A stretch of DNA of 33,261 bases from NCBI GenBank assembly GCA_009869945.1, contig WIXG01000603.1, positions 1-33,261 of the forward strand. Reading direction: 5' to 3'. The notes under the pieces were generated by a model that searched no databases, was not told the origin of the DNA, and worked only from the letters and a program-made list of their open reading frames with translations. This DNA comes from Mesaphorura yosii (Eukaryota; Arthropoda; Collembola; Poduromorpha; Tullbergiidae). A program made the position numbers and the translations under genes. Position 1 is the stretch's first letter. Each line of letters opens with the position of its first letter. Of this stretch, positions 1 through 10,764 are shown piece by piece.

Positions 1-374
1 GAGTACCTCCGAGAACATTTCCGGGCTTTTGACTTCCTCCGGAAGAATAGCACGCTCTTCATCGGAGAAATGATTTGGAATTTTGCGGATTTCATGACCA
101 AGCAAGGTACGTTGGCTCAGGCTATCTATACACCTAACTTTTTATACTATTTTGCATCCTCTGTCCTACTTCAGAAATTACTCGCGTCGTCGGGAACAAG
201 AAAGGAGTTTTCACTCGTGACCGCCAGCCAAAGGCTGCGGCGCACTTGCTGAGGTCGAGATACATTCACTTGGCGAATGAGTACTCGGGGTACCCGATCC
301 CTGATGACCTGATCACCGAGGCGCCGGTGTACATCGACCCGACGTCAACGTCTGACGGGCAGTGCAAAGCGTAA
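1..374 (+). CDS. GUSB: Beta-glucuronidase, C-terminal part (gene starts before window)
   Basis: Glycoside hydrolase family 2 enzyme that removes glucuronate from glycosaminoglycans and conjugates, usually lysosomal or secreted. The window opens in frame, giving a segment with [12 protein letters not shown], then a 68-bp GT-AG intron (107-174), then an exon with [18 protein letters not shown] and [10 protein letters not shown]. Both blocks match the conserved C-terminal end of animal beta-glucuronidases ([23 protein letters not shown]). The splice joins codon phase cleanly and the reading frame ends at TAA 372-374. An AATAAA signal lies at 459-464. The active-site acid residues of the TIM barrel lie upstream of the window. 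The family call is firm; completeness of the gene cannot be judged. Confidence 0.93.
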
Positions 375-611
375 ATCGCCTAAATACTTAGTTTGCAACT
401 GCATTAAACAGCACGCTGTCACTATAAATTATTAATCAGCTTGAGCTTTGAGGATTTGAATAAAATTGCACAACAGAGCTGCACAGCACAGGAAATCTGA
501 GGTCATTCAATGAAGTTCTGCTGAACCAAAAGTATTTAACCGAAAATGGGACCAGAATCAGAAAAGCCAATAAAACACACGCAATTTCTGGAATAATACG
601 AAATTAGACTT

Positions 612-2293
612 ATGAGTTTATGCGCCAGGCTAAAATTGAGTTCCTGTGTCCCTTCGGTAAAGGTCATCAAGTTCTCCCTTGCAATCAGTTTAATGCATGT
701 ATTTAATACAATCTTCTTGCTCGGTCGGTCTTTCTATTCGTATTCGAGTTTTCTCATCCATAATTCGGAAACTTCGACTTTTTGGACGTAAACGTCTCAA
801 TGTACATCAGGTTATTAATTTCAGTAATAGGTAGCCTCGTGCTGTGCAAAACTTCATAAATGATTTCTGAATCAATCGGATTGAGACAATATTCGTATTT
901 TCGTGAAGTGGAGAGAAGCGTGTACTGACATATTTGCTTCAGCAACTATCATTGGCAACACAGTGTGGAAGTTTTGCTTGGTCAGTTTGGTTTGCAATCA
1001 ATCAGGTAGTCCTCTGTGAATCCGCATACTTGGTTGATTATCCAAACATGTGTTTTGAAGAAGCAACACTACTTTGTGTTAACCGTACTCTTATCCTCAG
1101 CACCAGACTTGGCGTTTTCCCAGTTATCTTGAATTTGTAAGCGCGACAATTCGAATTCAACAAATCCAAAAGATTCTGGAGACTTTTCAGTTTGAATAGT
1201 TTGTTCAGCATTTTATGCGTAATTTTACCAACTCCAATGGCGTATGTGGCCTATTATCTTGCTAAAGCCAGAGCTATTACAAGTATTTTTTTTTCATGCT
1301 TCATATTAATTGCTTCTATCCTTGTTATAATGAACCTTGACTACACTTGTGGATGGTCGAGAGATGCACAACTGAAACCATACTTTCTTATTAATTCAGA
1401 ATGGCGAATTGAAGAGAAATGCATCAACATACCGTTTGAGGAACATTGGACTGCAAACGAGAAAATAGAAAGTGTGCAACAGAATGAGAAACTGTGTAGG
1501 TGGCTAACAACAATTCTTGTAATTTTTATTTGGATTCTCATCCCAGCTTTAGTTCTTGTTACATTTCCTTTACTGGATGATATTGTCATCGTTCTTGCAG
1601 AAATAGTTGAACTTGGAGAATTGCTTATTGTTTCCAGTTTCTATTCTGTAAAGCTGATTGTGTATCCAATAACAGCGTTATTTTACTTCATTTACATCTA
1701 CGCCGTAATAATCAATGTGTCTCGACTCAACACAATTTTGGTCCTTTTCGTGATAACTGCTTCGTTATCATCTATTGAATTCCTCAAGATGAAATTACGT
1801 AGGAAATCAATATTGTGTAATGTGCAATTGGTGAATGACGTATTGTACGCATACCGAAGTGTAACTTCTGCTGGACAATTATATCGAATTTGTGTCAGAT
1901 TTTGGCACCATTTGTTTGACAATGCTGCTTTTCATTGCCAACATCTCACTTTACCTTGTATTTGGGTTAAATGCTGCAGCTTTGGAGCGAAGTGTGTTGT
2001 TTTTAGTATTTCTCATGTCTTCTTCAGTAAACTCGTTTATTATTCACACTTTAGGGCAATTACATCTCAGATCTGTGGATTTACTTGCAATATGGAAATA
2101 TGATCTTAATTTGCACAAAGCAAGAATGACACTACATCGGTTCAAAATTCTACGCCGAGAATTTAAAACATTGCGGCCAATGACCGTATGGTTAAGTTCT
2201 AGCTACAAAGTGGAGGAGACGAGTGCACTCGGCTTCTGGCACACGGTCTTTGATAATACAATTCTGTTATTGTGTGCTTATCCATTGAAATAA
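612..2293 (+). CDS. Gustatory-receptor-like 7TM protein, frameshifted
   Basis: Proposed exons 612-787, 909-1136 and 1191-2293. The second intron (1137-1190, 54 bp, GTAAGC...TTTTCAG) joins frames exactly. The first (788-908) is less certain. The product is a chain of hydrophobic segments with an extracellular-looking Cys-containing loop around 1341-1500, as expected for an insect-type gustatory receptor with intracellular N-terminus. The C-terminus has LRPMTVWLSSSYKVEE, then GFWHTVFDNTILLL, the same signature as the receptors at 13138, 14683 and 17199. The frame switches by one base near 1861-1865: the upstream frame stays open to 2103 but loses its receptor character, while the +1 frame carries the last membrane segments. 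No intron fits there (the only GT-AG pair is 38 bp apart), so this is a one-base lesion or a sequencing error. Confidence 0.62.
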
Positions 2294-3240
2294 GTTTATT
2301 TGGTTTACTTAGTTCATTAAGTCAGTAATTTTTAACGGATCAATTGAATAAGATTGTAATTTGTTGACACTGAGTGGATCTTTCTCATTGGCTGAATTTC
2401 TATTCCGATTTTTGTCAAAGTAATTTCAAAGCAAAGCAAGTAATTTCTATCATGGATGGACAATCCATTGTATGACAACGGAGCAAGGCGTGAACCTGCA
2501 CGCGGGGGCGGCACGAATGAGCCACACACATACGAAGAACCAGGAGGTCGTTTCATTAGACCTCCAGGACTACTCATTAATCCTTTAAATTTTGTTGCAA
2601 ATCGTGAAATAAATGTAATAAAATTAAGTGGTTTCTCTAATTAAATGTAATCTTTGCTTTGTGTCGTTCGAGTTTTGCTTACGTCACTCGCATCGGGCAA
2701 AGAAGCGCTATTAGCGTAAAGAAAGAGAGGTTGCATTGGCGCATTTGCATGGTCAACTCAATCTCTTGATGACGTTCGCGACGAGCAAATGCTCACATTT
2801 AATTAGGAATACGAAGTGGAGTGTGAGTATGTACTCTGACTTCCGACCTCACCTTGCTAACGGAACTTAAATTATCGAGGGTGAGGATCGATTTGAAATG
2901 TTTCCCTCACACATAGGATTTGCTGAAAGATTACGTCAGTTGGTGTTCCAGAAAGAAATTCTAGAATAAAAATATAGAGTTGAATGTGTACGCTTTGGAA
3001 GTATGAAAACGCCGGGCGGTTGCTTTTATTGAGAATAAAGGTCAACTTTGGAACCTCAGTACCCCTATGCTCTTCCAGATTGCTTGTTGCGGTCCGCGCC
3101 ATATTGTAGTACAGAGAAGGTACTACTTCGTCTGTGAGTGCCCGGGTGCGATTTTGCAGGAGATAATCGAGGTCAAAGTCGGGTAATGCGCCATTTTGTC
3201 CCTTCCGGTCCCATAATGACCCATGCCAAGTGACATCTCG
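2294..3240. other. Intergenic, no gene recognised
   Basis: AT-rich sequence after the receptor gene. A 62-codon reading frame from 2456 has a proline/glycine-rich start but no family resemblance, splice context or poly(A) signal that would support it. Nothing else seen. Confidence 0.5.
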
Positions 3241-3241
3241 T

Positions 3242-3284
3242 GGCTTAGGTCTAAGCCTTCCAACGATATGGCTTAAGTCTAAGC
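3242..3284. repeat. Two adjacent near-palindromes beside the minisatellite
   Basis: 3242-3257 reads GGCTTAGGTCTAAGCC, two perfect 7-bp arms around GT. 3270-3284 is a near copy (GGCTTAAGTCTAAGC). They sit about 25-50 bp before the 23-bp tandem array, so they may belong to the same mobile unit. A related string (GGCTTAAGTCTTAAGG) occurs at 32759-32774. Confidence 0.55.
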
Positions 3285-3307
3285 ATGGTATTTCGGCATT
3301 TAATAAA

Positions 3308-3562
3308 CACCCAGTATAAAATTCCCGAAGCCACCAGCATTTAAATTCCTAAACCTCAACCATTCAATTTCCAAAACCCCCACCATTCAATTTCCAAAAA
3401 CCTCGCCATTGAATTTCAGAAACCCCCAGTATAAAATTCCCGAAACCATTAGCATTTAAATTCCAAAACCCTCACCATTCAATCTCCATTAAGTTTCCGT
3501 TACCTCCAGCATTAAATTTCCAAAACCCCACCATTGAATTTCAGAAAACCCCGGTATAAAAT
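3308..3562. repeat. Degenerate 23-bp minisatellite, about 11 units
   Basis: Units run roughly CATTCAATTTCCAAAACCC plus CCAC, with variants having TATAAAATTCCCGAAACC. Most units are 22-25 bp; one near 3478-3512 is expanded to about 34 bp. The array abuts the MULE remnant. The same unit in reverse orientation makes a second array at 25840-26155. Confidence 0.8.
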
Positions 3563-4266
3563 TGATACATTCCACAATATAATTGGCCAATTGGTTGATG
3601 TCGACCTTCTTTTCTCTTCACCCCGATCCAGTTTTGATCAAAGTAATGTAAAAAATTTTCCAGTAGTTCTTTATTGTTTAGAATGAAGGTCAATTGAAGC
3701 ATTTCATAATTGCATCTCACAACATCAGAAACTGGACAAAATGACGAAGCTGGAATGCATTTAAGACGGTGTTGAAATGCTGTCTCTTTCAAGTATTTTT
3801 TCAGGTTGTCTTCTTGAATCTTTCGCCATAAACATTTTTGAAAATTAAATCAACAACCCGCGTTGAACTGTGCATGGAAAAAATTTCTTGAAGGCATTCA
3901 GGATCGCTCGTTCATTATCACTCATGACTGTGTCAGGTTCAAAGTCTCGGATGCAAAGACAATTTCGTACGATTCTTCGGATTTGTTGGGGCGTAAGCTG
4001 TAGACCAACGGCAGGTAAGTGTCGTCGTCCAATTGGCCAAATATAGTTAAGAGCTGGAGAAACAACGACGGAGAAGTCGGAAACTTAAACGGAAGTCTTA
4101 AACGTTCCATCATAGTACCAATGCCCATTCCTTCCTTAAATTCAATACCGCAACCATCTGTTGCACTTTTTGACACGAGTGTGCCATAAGACTCACTTTT
4201 TAAATTCGGAAGGATATGAAAGTACCGGCGTACTACACCGTGCACCTCATTCGATGTGAGGCTCAA
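3541..4266 (-). pseudogene. MULE-type DNA transposase remnant
   Basis: Read on the minus strand, three frames carry successive blocks of a Mutator-like transposase. 4266-3945 has FGQLDDDTYLPLVYSLRPNK then SEESYEIVF, the DDE-domain strand typical of MULEs. About 3945-3850 has MSDNERAILNAFKKFFP, which holds the catalytic Asp. 3850-3541 has FCPVSDVVRCNYEMLQ, then FLHYFDQNWIGVKRKEGR, the conserved block after the catalytic core. Breaks include a frame change near 3945 and an in-frame stop with frame change near 3850. The first catalytic Asp block, usually DGTF, reads RLPFK. The gene is therefore dead. No terminal inverted repeats could be assigned. Confidence 0.75.
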
Positions 4267-5097
4267 CGTGTGAATTGGATCAATTTGTGTAAATCACGTG
4301 CTATAATGTTGTTTGTTTAAGTAAATGTCAGCAGTTCCTTTCCCTTCACTTTTCCTCATTAAGAAATCGTACATCACAATACTGGATGCAATGCAAAAAC
4401 TGTGGCAATGTGTTTCTCTTGATTACCACGCATTTTTCCCCGAGTCACCTTATCTAATTTAATTAAACTTTTTGTATAAATTGTGTGCGCATAAAATATT
4501 ACGGAATTCATAATAAATTCATATTTACAAATTGCAGTAGACGAAACTGAAAATGAACTATAAAATATTATAACTACAGGGATGAGGGAGACTGTGAGAT
4601 GCTCCACGCGTGCGGTTTCTTCCCCGCACGGCGCAATTTGTGCTCCGTCAAGCCGAGTTTATCAACTTGAACCGGTCGAAGCCCTCCTTCAAAAATTTAG
4701 ATCTAAAATTAGCAGAGCCCCAGGCAAGTGAATGAAGGGCGATTCAAGTGCGACTGCACTTTTGTATGCGCGTGTGCTGCTGCTAATCAACGCAACAACT
4801 TGCAGCAGCATCATTCATTCACGCCTTGAAACACGTAACAGAAATCACAGAAACATTGTCTGAACGTTCTTGTATCAGAGTAATCTCACATACCTGCAAT
4901 CACACAACGCAAAAACAAAGGAAAAAACAAAGAGAACACAGAGAAGAGAAAGTTGCAGACTTGGTCCGTGCGGTGCACAACTTTTGAATCATGCCTTGCG
5001 GTTCAGTCAGAGTCAGAGTGGCACAGCCGCCAAACACCAGCCTGCAATATAATTTATCCGATATTAAATTGTATCGGTCGACGGTCAATCAAGTGCG
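4267..5097. other. Intergenic and 5' flank of zinc-finger gene
   Basis: No convincing gene. 4374-4607 (-) is a short hydrophobic reading frame with no family signature. The last part (about 4620-5097) is likely promoter and 5' leader of the zinc-finger gene; in its frame there is a stop at 5050, so ATG 5098 is the first usable start after it. Confidence 0.45.
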
Positions 5098-6333
5098 ATG
5101 GGCGTGTGGGAGTGCAGGGCGTGCAGGAAAGTGTTCAGTCGACAGTACAAACTCCGGGCGCACTTGGACACACACATCCCTCGAGCGCAGCGACGAGCGT
5201 ATCATTGCGGAGAGTGCAGTTCGGTGCACACAAATTTGGGCAACCTGCAGCAGCACGTGAAGTCAAGACACGGGAAGAACGAAGGCGTCCGCCACGCCTG
5301 CGCCTCCTGCAGCCAAACGTACGCCTCGAAGATGGGCCTCACTGCGCACGTGCGGCTCGTGCACGAGCGCCTGAAACCGTACTCGTGCTCGTACTGCCAC
5401 AGAACATTCTCCCAGTTTCAGAAGCTGAAGATGCACATCACCAGCCACACCGACGAACGGGCCTACAAGTGCACGACCTGCGGGAAGTCCTTCCAGACGT
5501 CCACCACATTGCGGAGCCACGAAATAAGCCACGCGAGACTCAGGAAATACGCGTGCACCCTCTGCGACAAAAAGTACATGCGCAGCTGCACTCTGCGAAC
5601 ACATACCCGAAACGTGCACACGCCAGAAAAGGTTTTCCACTGCGCCATATGCGACAAGTCGTTCAGCAACAAGATTAGTCATATGCGAACGCACAGCGGC
5701 GAGAAGCCGTACAAGTGCCCGTACTGCCCATTCAAGACCGCGTCAAGCAGCACACGCATCGGCCATCTGAGGATTCACACGGGCGAGAAGCCGTACAAGT
5801 GCCAAGACTGCGGACGAGGGTTTGGGACCAACACAAGTATGAATAGCCACCGAAGAGCACACCACTCAGATCAGAAGGAGCGGCTGCTGCACCAGTGCGT
5901 AGTGTGCGGCAAGAATTACACGACCGCGGGAGTCTTGCGCAAGCACCACATCGGCATGCATACTCGCGCGCTGCAGATCGAGTGCCCCATTTGTGTCAAG
6001 ACGCTGACTGACAAAGCTTACTTGCCCATGCACCTGAAGACTCACTCGGACGCGAGGCCATTCGTGTGCAACTTGTGCGGAGCTGCCTACAAACTCAAGT
6101 CTTCGCTCAGGCATCACGTCCGAGCGCATACCGGCGAGAAACCGTACCTCTGCGAGGAGCCCGGCTGCGGGAAACAATTCGGCTCCAACGGCGGACTGAG
6201 GAAGCACAAAGCTAACCGGCACCCTGAGAAGCCAATTACTGCGAAAAGGCCGCCCAAATTCTGTACCGAGCGCGCATGCGTTGTCAAGCTGACGAGGAAA
6301 CTTCACCACGGAAAGTTTGAGATTTACGCTTGA
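5098..6333 (+). CDS. 13-finger C2H2 zinc-finger protein
   Basis: Single-exon, 411 aa. It is almost entirely tandem C2H2 fingers with partial TGEKPY-type linkers (SGEKPYKCPYC, TGEKPYKCQDC, TGEKPYLCEEPGC), so it is probably a nuclear sequence-specific DNA-binding protein. Thirteen Cys2-His2 units can be counted from residue 5 to about 380. Finger 13 has a CX4C knuckle (CEEPGC). Finger 7 (CAICDKSFSNKISHMRTH) has 9 instead of 12 residues between the second Cys and first His, so its recognition helix is shortened. There is no N-terminal KRAB, ZAD or BTB domain. The tail is basic. GC content is higher than in the flanks. The orthologue cannot be named. Confidence 0.9.
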   Translation: MGVWECRACRKVFSRQYKLRAHLDTHIPRAQRRAYHCGECSSVHTNLGNLQQHVKSRHGKNEGVRHACASCSQTYASKMGLTAHVRLVHERLKPYSCSYCHRTFSQFQKLKMHITSHTDERAYKCTTCGKSFQTSTTLRSHEISHARLRKYACTLCDKKYMRSCTLRTHTRNVHTPEKVFHCAICDKSFSNKISHMRTHSGEKPYKCPYCPFKTASSSTRIGHLRIHTGEKPYKCQDCGRGFGTNTSMNSHRRAHHSDQKERLLHQCVVCGKNYTTAGVLRKHHIGMHTRALQIECPICVKTLTDKAYLPMHLKTHSDARPFVCNLCGAAYKLKSSLRHHVRAHTGEKPYLCEEPGCGKQFGSNGGLRKHKANRHPEKPITAKRPPKFCTERACVVKLTRKLHHGKFEIYA

Positions 6334-7011
6334 TCATTGTCGAGCAACATCAAATAGGATTACAATAGCAAATATTTTGTAGAAGTGAAAGGGCCATGGC
6401 CAAGGTCGCACAAGGACCAGACAAGTATGAGTACAACGATGTTTGGAAAGAGTCGGAAATTATTGGATATTCTGCGGGAAAAGTAAGCGATTACAAAATC
6501 TGATTAATGCAAAATGTTTCATAAGTTCGAACCCAAACTTTATTTTGCACTCGCAATTCGCGCTTTGCACAACAGGCATGACTCTGCGTTGGACAAAATT
6601 CTTGCAAGTCTTCATGAATACAAGACGACCACCCATCTGGAACGCATTTTATACAATTCTGTACTGCTCATTGAATCCCGTGCGCATAACGATTCCAAAG
6701 CGACTGCCAGGGAAGCGCCAACTCCAGCGACAATGTCCAACGCCAAGGCGAGGATGCGCAACGCCTGCCCGCGATCCGTCTCGTACACACGCCCGATGGA
6801 GAAGAGCGAGGTCAATGTCTCCTCCGGTTGCATTTACTGTCTTGGATATCTTGAATTGAGAACTGGAGAAAGGAAAAGTGGCACCCAAAACTAGAGCAGA
6901 TAAACAAGAAGATAAAGAAGAATGGAATCCTCCAAATGGCGGACATCTGCCCATTAATGCCATCAAGCATCCAGAAATTTGCATGCAAAGCAATGTTTGC
7001 ATCCCCGCGCC
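6334..7011. other. Intergenic with uninterpretable open frames
   Basis: Both strands have open frames over 6514-6894, including a helical-looking minus frame at 6833-6612. None matches a family I recognise, and the frames overlap on opposite strands. The sequence may be further remains of the GH114/retroelement chimera that follows. Confidence 0.35.
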
Positions 7012-7226
7012 GCCTGCCTCGTGAATTGCTTGAAAGATGGCGCGGTTGTACGCCACCTGCTGGGCACTCGTCAGGGGAAAGCCTGAATCGACCGCGTATC
7101 CTTCCATGTTGTCAGGATCCACCCCTTCACAGCCTTTAGACGCCGCTAGTTCGAAGCGTGTCCGCATTGTTTGGGAGGAGGATGTCAATCTGGCGAATGT
7201 CCAACCACGCCATCGGCACACCAACC
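7012..7226 (-). pseudogene. GH114-type endo-polygalactosaminidase fragment
   Basis: On the minus strand, FELAASKGCEGVDPDNMEGY followed by GFPLTSAQQVAYNR is a close match to the central part of glycoside hydrolase family 114 (KGCDGVEPDN, GFPLT...QLAYNRWL). Immediately upstream, in another frame, is PMAWLDIRQIDILLP, which fits the family's WLDIR block. A frameshift near 7168-7180 separates the two. The family is chiefly bacterial and fungal, where it cleaves galactosamine-containing exopolysaccharide, so its presence in an animal suggests horizontal transfer (inference). Only about 70 residues of a domain of roughly 230 remain, so it is a relic. Confidence 0.72.
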
Positions 7227-7236
7227 TCCATCGGGC

Positions 7237-7310
7237 TTCCATCGAAGACCACAGGGAACTTGGTCGGCGTGTTGGTCTCTTTTAGGGCGAAATGATGGGG
7301 CAGGTAGAAA
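7237..7310 (-). mobile_element. BEL/Pao-like reverse transcriptase fragment
   Basis: The minus frame reads YLPHHFALKETNTPTKFP then VVFDGS. This resembles the start of the BEL/Pao (and related LTR element) reverse transcriptase, where YLPHHAV.KESS.TTK..VVFDAS is typical. It is only about 24 residues and runs straight into the GH114 piece in the same frame, which suggests a chimeric junction. The short length limits certainty. Confidence 0.5.
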
Positions 7311-7765
7311 CACCTCCCGTTTCTTTCGTTTCTCTCATCTTCCGAGATTCCTGACGTTCCTTATCTCTTCCACTTTTGCGCGTTGGCAATCTCTCATTGT
7401 CTGTCCCCGGAAAGGGTGTCAAGGCCAACCGGGACAGTTAACGAGCCTCTCGGTACGTGTTTTGCTTCACTTTACCGCCTGTCCACTTCCACTTTATCAC
7501 TTTGACTTGAAGCAAATTTGGATTTGCATTTCCAATGAAATTATAGTTGACACAAGCGTTCAATCACAACTTACAAGAGCTGAACTCAATTGAATATTTG
7601 ACATGTCTTTCAAACCTTGCAATTACGCTTTCATGGGCAATTCAGCGTAAAAAGTTGTGCAAAATTCAAAAGGTGCTACTCAGGTGTCACGTTGGCGTCA
7701 GACATTTGTATCTAGAAAATTCGGATCCAGAACTGTGCTCCATCGTTGTCAATTTAGTCAAAATT
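7311..7765. other. 5' flank of ionotropic receptor, nothing recognised
   Basis: Pyrimidine-rich stretch around 7315-7400, then AT-rich DNA. The receptor reading frame extends upstream to 7547, but its first ATG followed by a signal peptide is at 7766. Confidence 0.4.
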
Positions 7766-9679
7766 ATGGAGTTTGTGAGTAGATTTCTCATTTCAGTTTT
7801 GCTGGGTTGTCATTGCGAGCAGATTTCGGCCTTGTACCTTTCACAATTCTTGGGTGAGCATGGGCCAAGCCAGGATTTGAACGTGCTTGCCTACGCTAAA
7901 GGCGACGGCCATGACTCCCATTCTGCAAACCGCAAATTGGCCAGCTTGTGTCACCAGACACTAGAAGCATTTCTGAGTCACGATATGCTGGCCATCTCTG
8001 CCGTGAAGGGACTGAATTTGAAGCAAATTCAAGCCGTGCAAAATATGACTACTCACTCCAGCAGCCACGACCATCGGCTCATTTACTTGTTCATTCAACT
8101 GGACGTGTTTCAAAACAAATCTTCAGCGGTGGGAGCGTCCAGTTCTGTCCTTCACACCATCGGTCAGCACTTCTCTGTGGCTCAGACGGCATACCTGCTC
8201 ACATCGTACCAACAGCCGACAATGATGACGACGGCGACCATGATCCAAGAGGCCTACCACATTCGAGAGACTTTGATAACACGTCAAGTCAAAACTGGCA
8301 CAGAAATGCTTCACAGCCACTTTCTGAAGCGAAGAAGTAATTTCGCCCGGGCGGTGGTCATTGGCGTTGAGTCGAGAACCACCAATTCCACGTTACCGCA
8401 AAGTTTAATCAGAATACCGAGGAATTTGATAGCGGATTCGAAGTTGATATCTACAGATACTTCAGGGATGCGCTGAATTTCACGTGAGTACAACTTCTTT
8501 AACTTAAGATTCGAATCGAATTTTCCCCATTTTAGTTTTGACATTACAATGTTTCTTATATTCAATTCATGCATATTTTGCAACGGTTTGTTAGTAAATA
8601 AACCTATTGTAAGTAAATATTCCTGTAGTGAAAGGTCCCTCAAGTCAACGGAGTACATCCGACCAGGCCCAAACGGGACACTGAAGGGCTACGCGACTCA
8701 ACTCAGTCGCACCGAGGCGGATGTCGGGATCACCATGACAGAATTCATTACCCACAGCCTGCAAGGACCCGATGCAGTCTCAATCTTAATGCCTGTCGTT
8801 GATCTCATGCAAAACGCGTTCTTCAAGCAGCCACCGAATTCCGCGGTTCGAAACGTTTTCTTGCAGCCTTTTGCGCTGAGCTTGTGGATCGGGATTCTGG
8901 GTCTGAGCGCTACAATCATATTTGCCGTAAAGATGGTCACATTCATAAGCCAACAGGGTGAACCAGGAGCGGGGGCAGGTGCTGGCGATGCCATCATTGG
9001 GACAGCATCCATGTTGTGCCAGCAAGGTTGGCCCGAATCCACGACCGCCCACAGTTCAACTTCCCTGAAGTTAATCATCGTCATTACCAGCATAGTGACT
9101 CTCGTCCCATATGTGGCGTACTCCGCCGCCCTCGTTGCGGTACTCTCGATCCGCGTGGAACCCGTCAAAGAGTTTGGTGACTTGGTGGGGTACCAATTTG
9201 AAATCGTGAGTAATAACCTTATTCTGGCAGCCGGCATAACACTCCGCAGCATGGAACGAAGCGGCGAGCTGCCTCCCGTTAACTACGACCGGGATGTGAA
9301 GGTTGAGGTTCAGAGTTTGATTGAACGGCGACTGGCAGTCGTCAGCCCCTCGGAGGCTTTCTTCCCGATTGCAGCGCACGAGAATTGCTCTGAGGCCTTC
9401 ATCTGCAGCCAGCTGGACATTGTGCGTGCGACTAGACACGGGGTCAAGATGAGTCCCTGTGTGCGCAAGGGGTCGCCACTCAGAATGTATTTGAACAAAG
9501 TGGTCGTACAGATGCGTCAGACAGGAATTACCCGAAGGCTCTACGTGGCGTATGTCATGGACACAAACGTTCAATGCCTGGAACCAAGCCATGTACGTTA
9601 CGATAATCTTGAGTTTCGTGATTTGGTAACGGGGTTCGGAGTACTGCTACTGGGTGTTGGACTCAGTGTTGTGATTTGA
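7766..9679 (+). CDS. Divergent ionotropic receptor (IR), lesioned
   Basis: Chemosensory ion channel of the iGluR-derived IR family. ATG 7766 opens a signal peptide (MEFVSRFLISVLLGC) and a long amino-terminal region. GFEVDIYRYFRDALNF (8433-8480) is the S1 ligand-binding start. Exons proposed: 7766-8483, micro-exon 8536-8550, 8629-9679. Then come M1 (FALSLWIGILGLSATIIF), a re-entrant region, M2 (LIIVITSIVTLVPYVAY), S2, and M3 (GFGVLLLGVGLSVVI). A frame change near 8370-8400 is needed before S1. TGA 9677-9679 falls inside M3; beyond it the frame continues with LIERLWTLA to TAA 9707-9709, which is what an IR tail normally looks like. The Arg and Glu/Asp that bind glutamate in iGluRs are not evident, as in most divergent IRs. 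Confidence 0.78.
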
Positions 9680-9709
9680 CTGATCGAACGCTTGTGGACG
9701 TTGGCGTAA

Positions 9710-10764
9710 ACGAAAACCTTTCACCTTCATATAAAATTCATGTCCACTCGAATTCAATAATTATCTCAATATCAGAGCATTAAGATGAACGTAAGTTTCA
9801 TGTCAATTTAAGTCTCGAGTCAAGTTTAGTATTACAAGCAGTCATGTACGGTTTCTGAGTAGTTGTAGAGTTTAAAAGTAACTGGAGGAATTTGGACGGA
9901 CTCTCGCCACCTCTGTGAGAGTTGGATGACTTTGTGAGGGGCTGCCTGTACGCAGCCTGGTCTCTCTCTATCCTTTTGTCTCTTCGCTGAGAAGAGCCAC
10001 CCGTACTGCGCATAAGAGAGCGACCTTCAGTCGTCTCTGAGCCCGCACACGCACTGCTTCGAGTAACGAAACAGCACAATTAATATTTGTAATTCGCCAA
10101 TTAAAGTAAATAAAGGCTGATAAAAGTAAATTGGCGAGCGTGTGTCGACGACGCTTTATTGAGCATAGATTAGTCTGCCGGATCAGCATTGCATTGGTCA
10201 GACAAGCATTCAGCGGAGCTCAAGCCTCCACATCAGCATTGGTCAGCATCCAGTCCTGTCAACACCACAAGGGTGAAAGGTCAGGATTCAGGGTCCTGCC
10301 AAAGCACCGTGCAGAGACTCAGGCCTGACCGGACCCATTGCTTCAGCATCAGCATCAGCATCACGGGTTCCGGCTCCAATGTCCAGTCTCCGGTCAACAG
10401 AAGCAGCAGCAGCAGTTCTCCAGCAGCAGCATTCTGCGAAGCTAGACAGAGAAGCGCCTGCACGGTAGAATTCATCATCGCAGTCATCATCCTAAGATAC
10501 AGTCCTCTCACTGTCAACAAGCCGGCTTATCATTTGGCCCGAACAAGTCACGTGCGAATTATGTACACTTGGAAAGAGATCACAGAACTTTGGACTGCAC
10601 TAATATTAAATTGTTAAACATTAATTAAAAAATATAATTAGTGCTTACTTTACTTTTTTTTTAATCATGAAATACTTGCCACACAATTCAATATTCAAGC
10701 TGTTTGTTTAAAACAATGCTCGAAGGTTATTTATCCGCCAGAGGGAGCCTCATTTGACATTTGG
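9710..10764. other. Non-coding; possible degenerate LTR and leader
   Basis: AATAAA at 10109-10114 lies upstream of TTTGGCCCGAACAAGTC (10534-10550). The latter resembles an LTR-element primer-binding site starting with TGG (complementary to a tRNA CCA end) but lacks part of the usual TGGCGCCCGAACA. Between them are CAGCAT-rich and CAGCAG-rich tracts (10170-10435), including the repeated phrase CATCAGCATTGGTCAGCA. No gag/pol follows. This may be an LTR relic or simply low-complexity DNA. Confidence 0.25.

Noticed and set aside
1861..1898. GTAACT...GTCAG as an intron that would repair the receptor frame
   Set aside because: 38 bp is shorter than any other intron in the window (52 bp minimum) and would remove conserved-looking coding sequence.
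2332..2644. Overlapping small frames on both strands
   Set aside because: No start context, homology or transcript signals; probably chance or repeat-derived.
3308..3562. Regularly spaced repeats considered as CRISPR array
   Set aside because: Units are contiguous and degenerate with no unique spacers, and the genome is animal.
4953..5678. Long plus-strand frame overlapping the zinc-finger gene (and minus frames at 5263-5694, 5866-6309)
   Set aside because: Shadows of the GC-rich zinc-finger coding sequence in other frames, without domain content.
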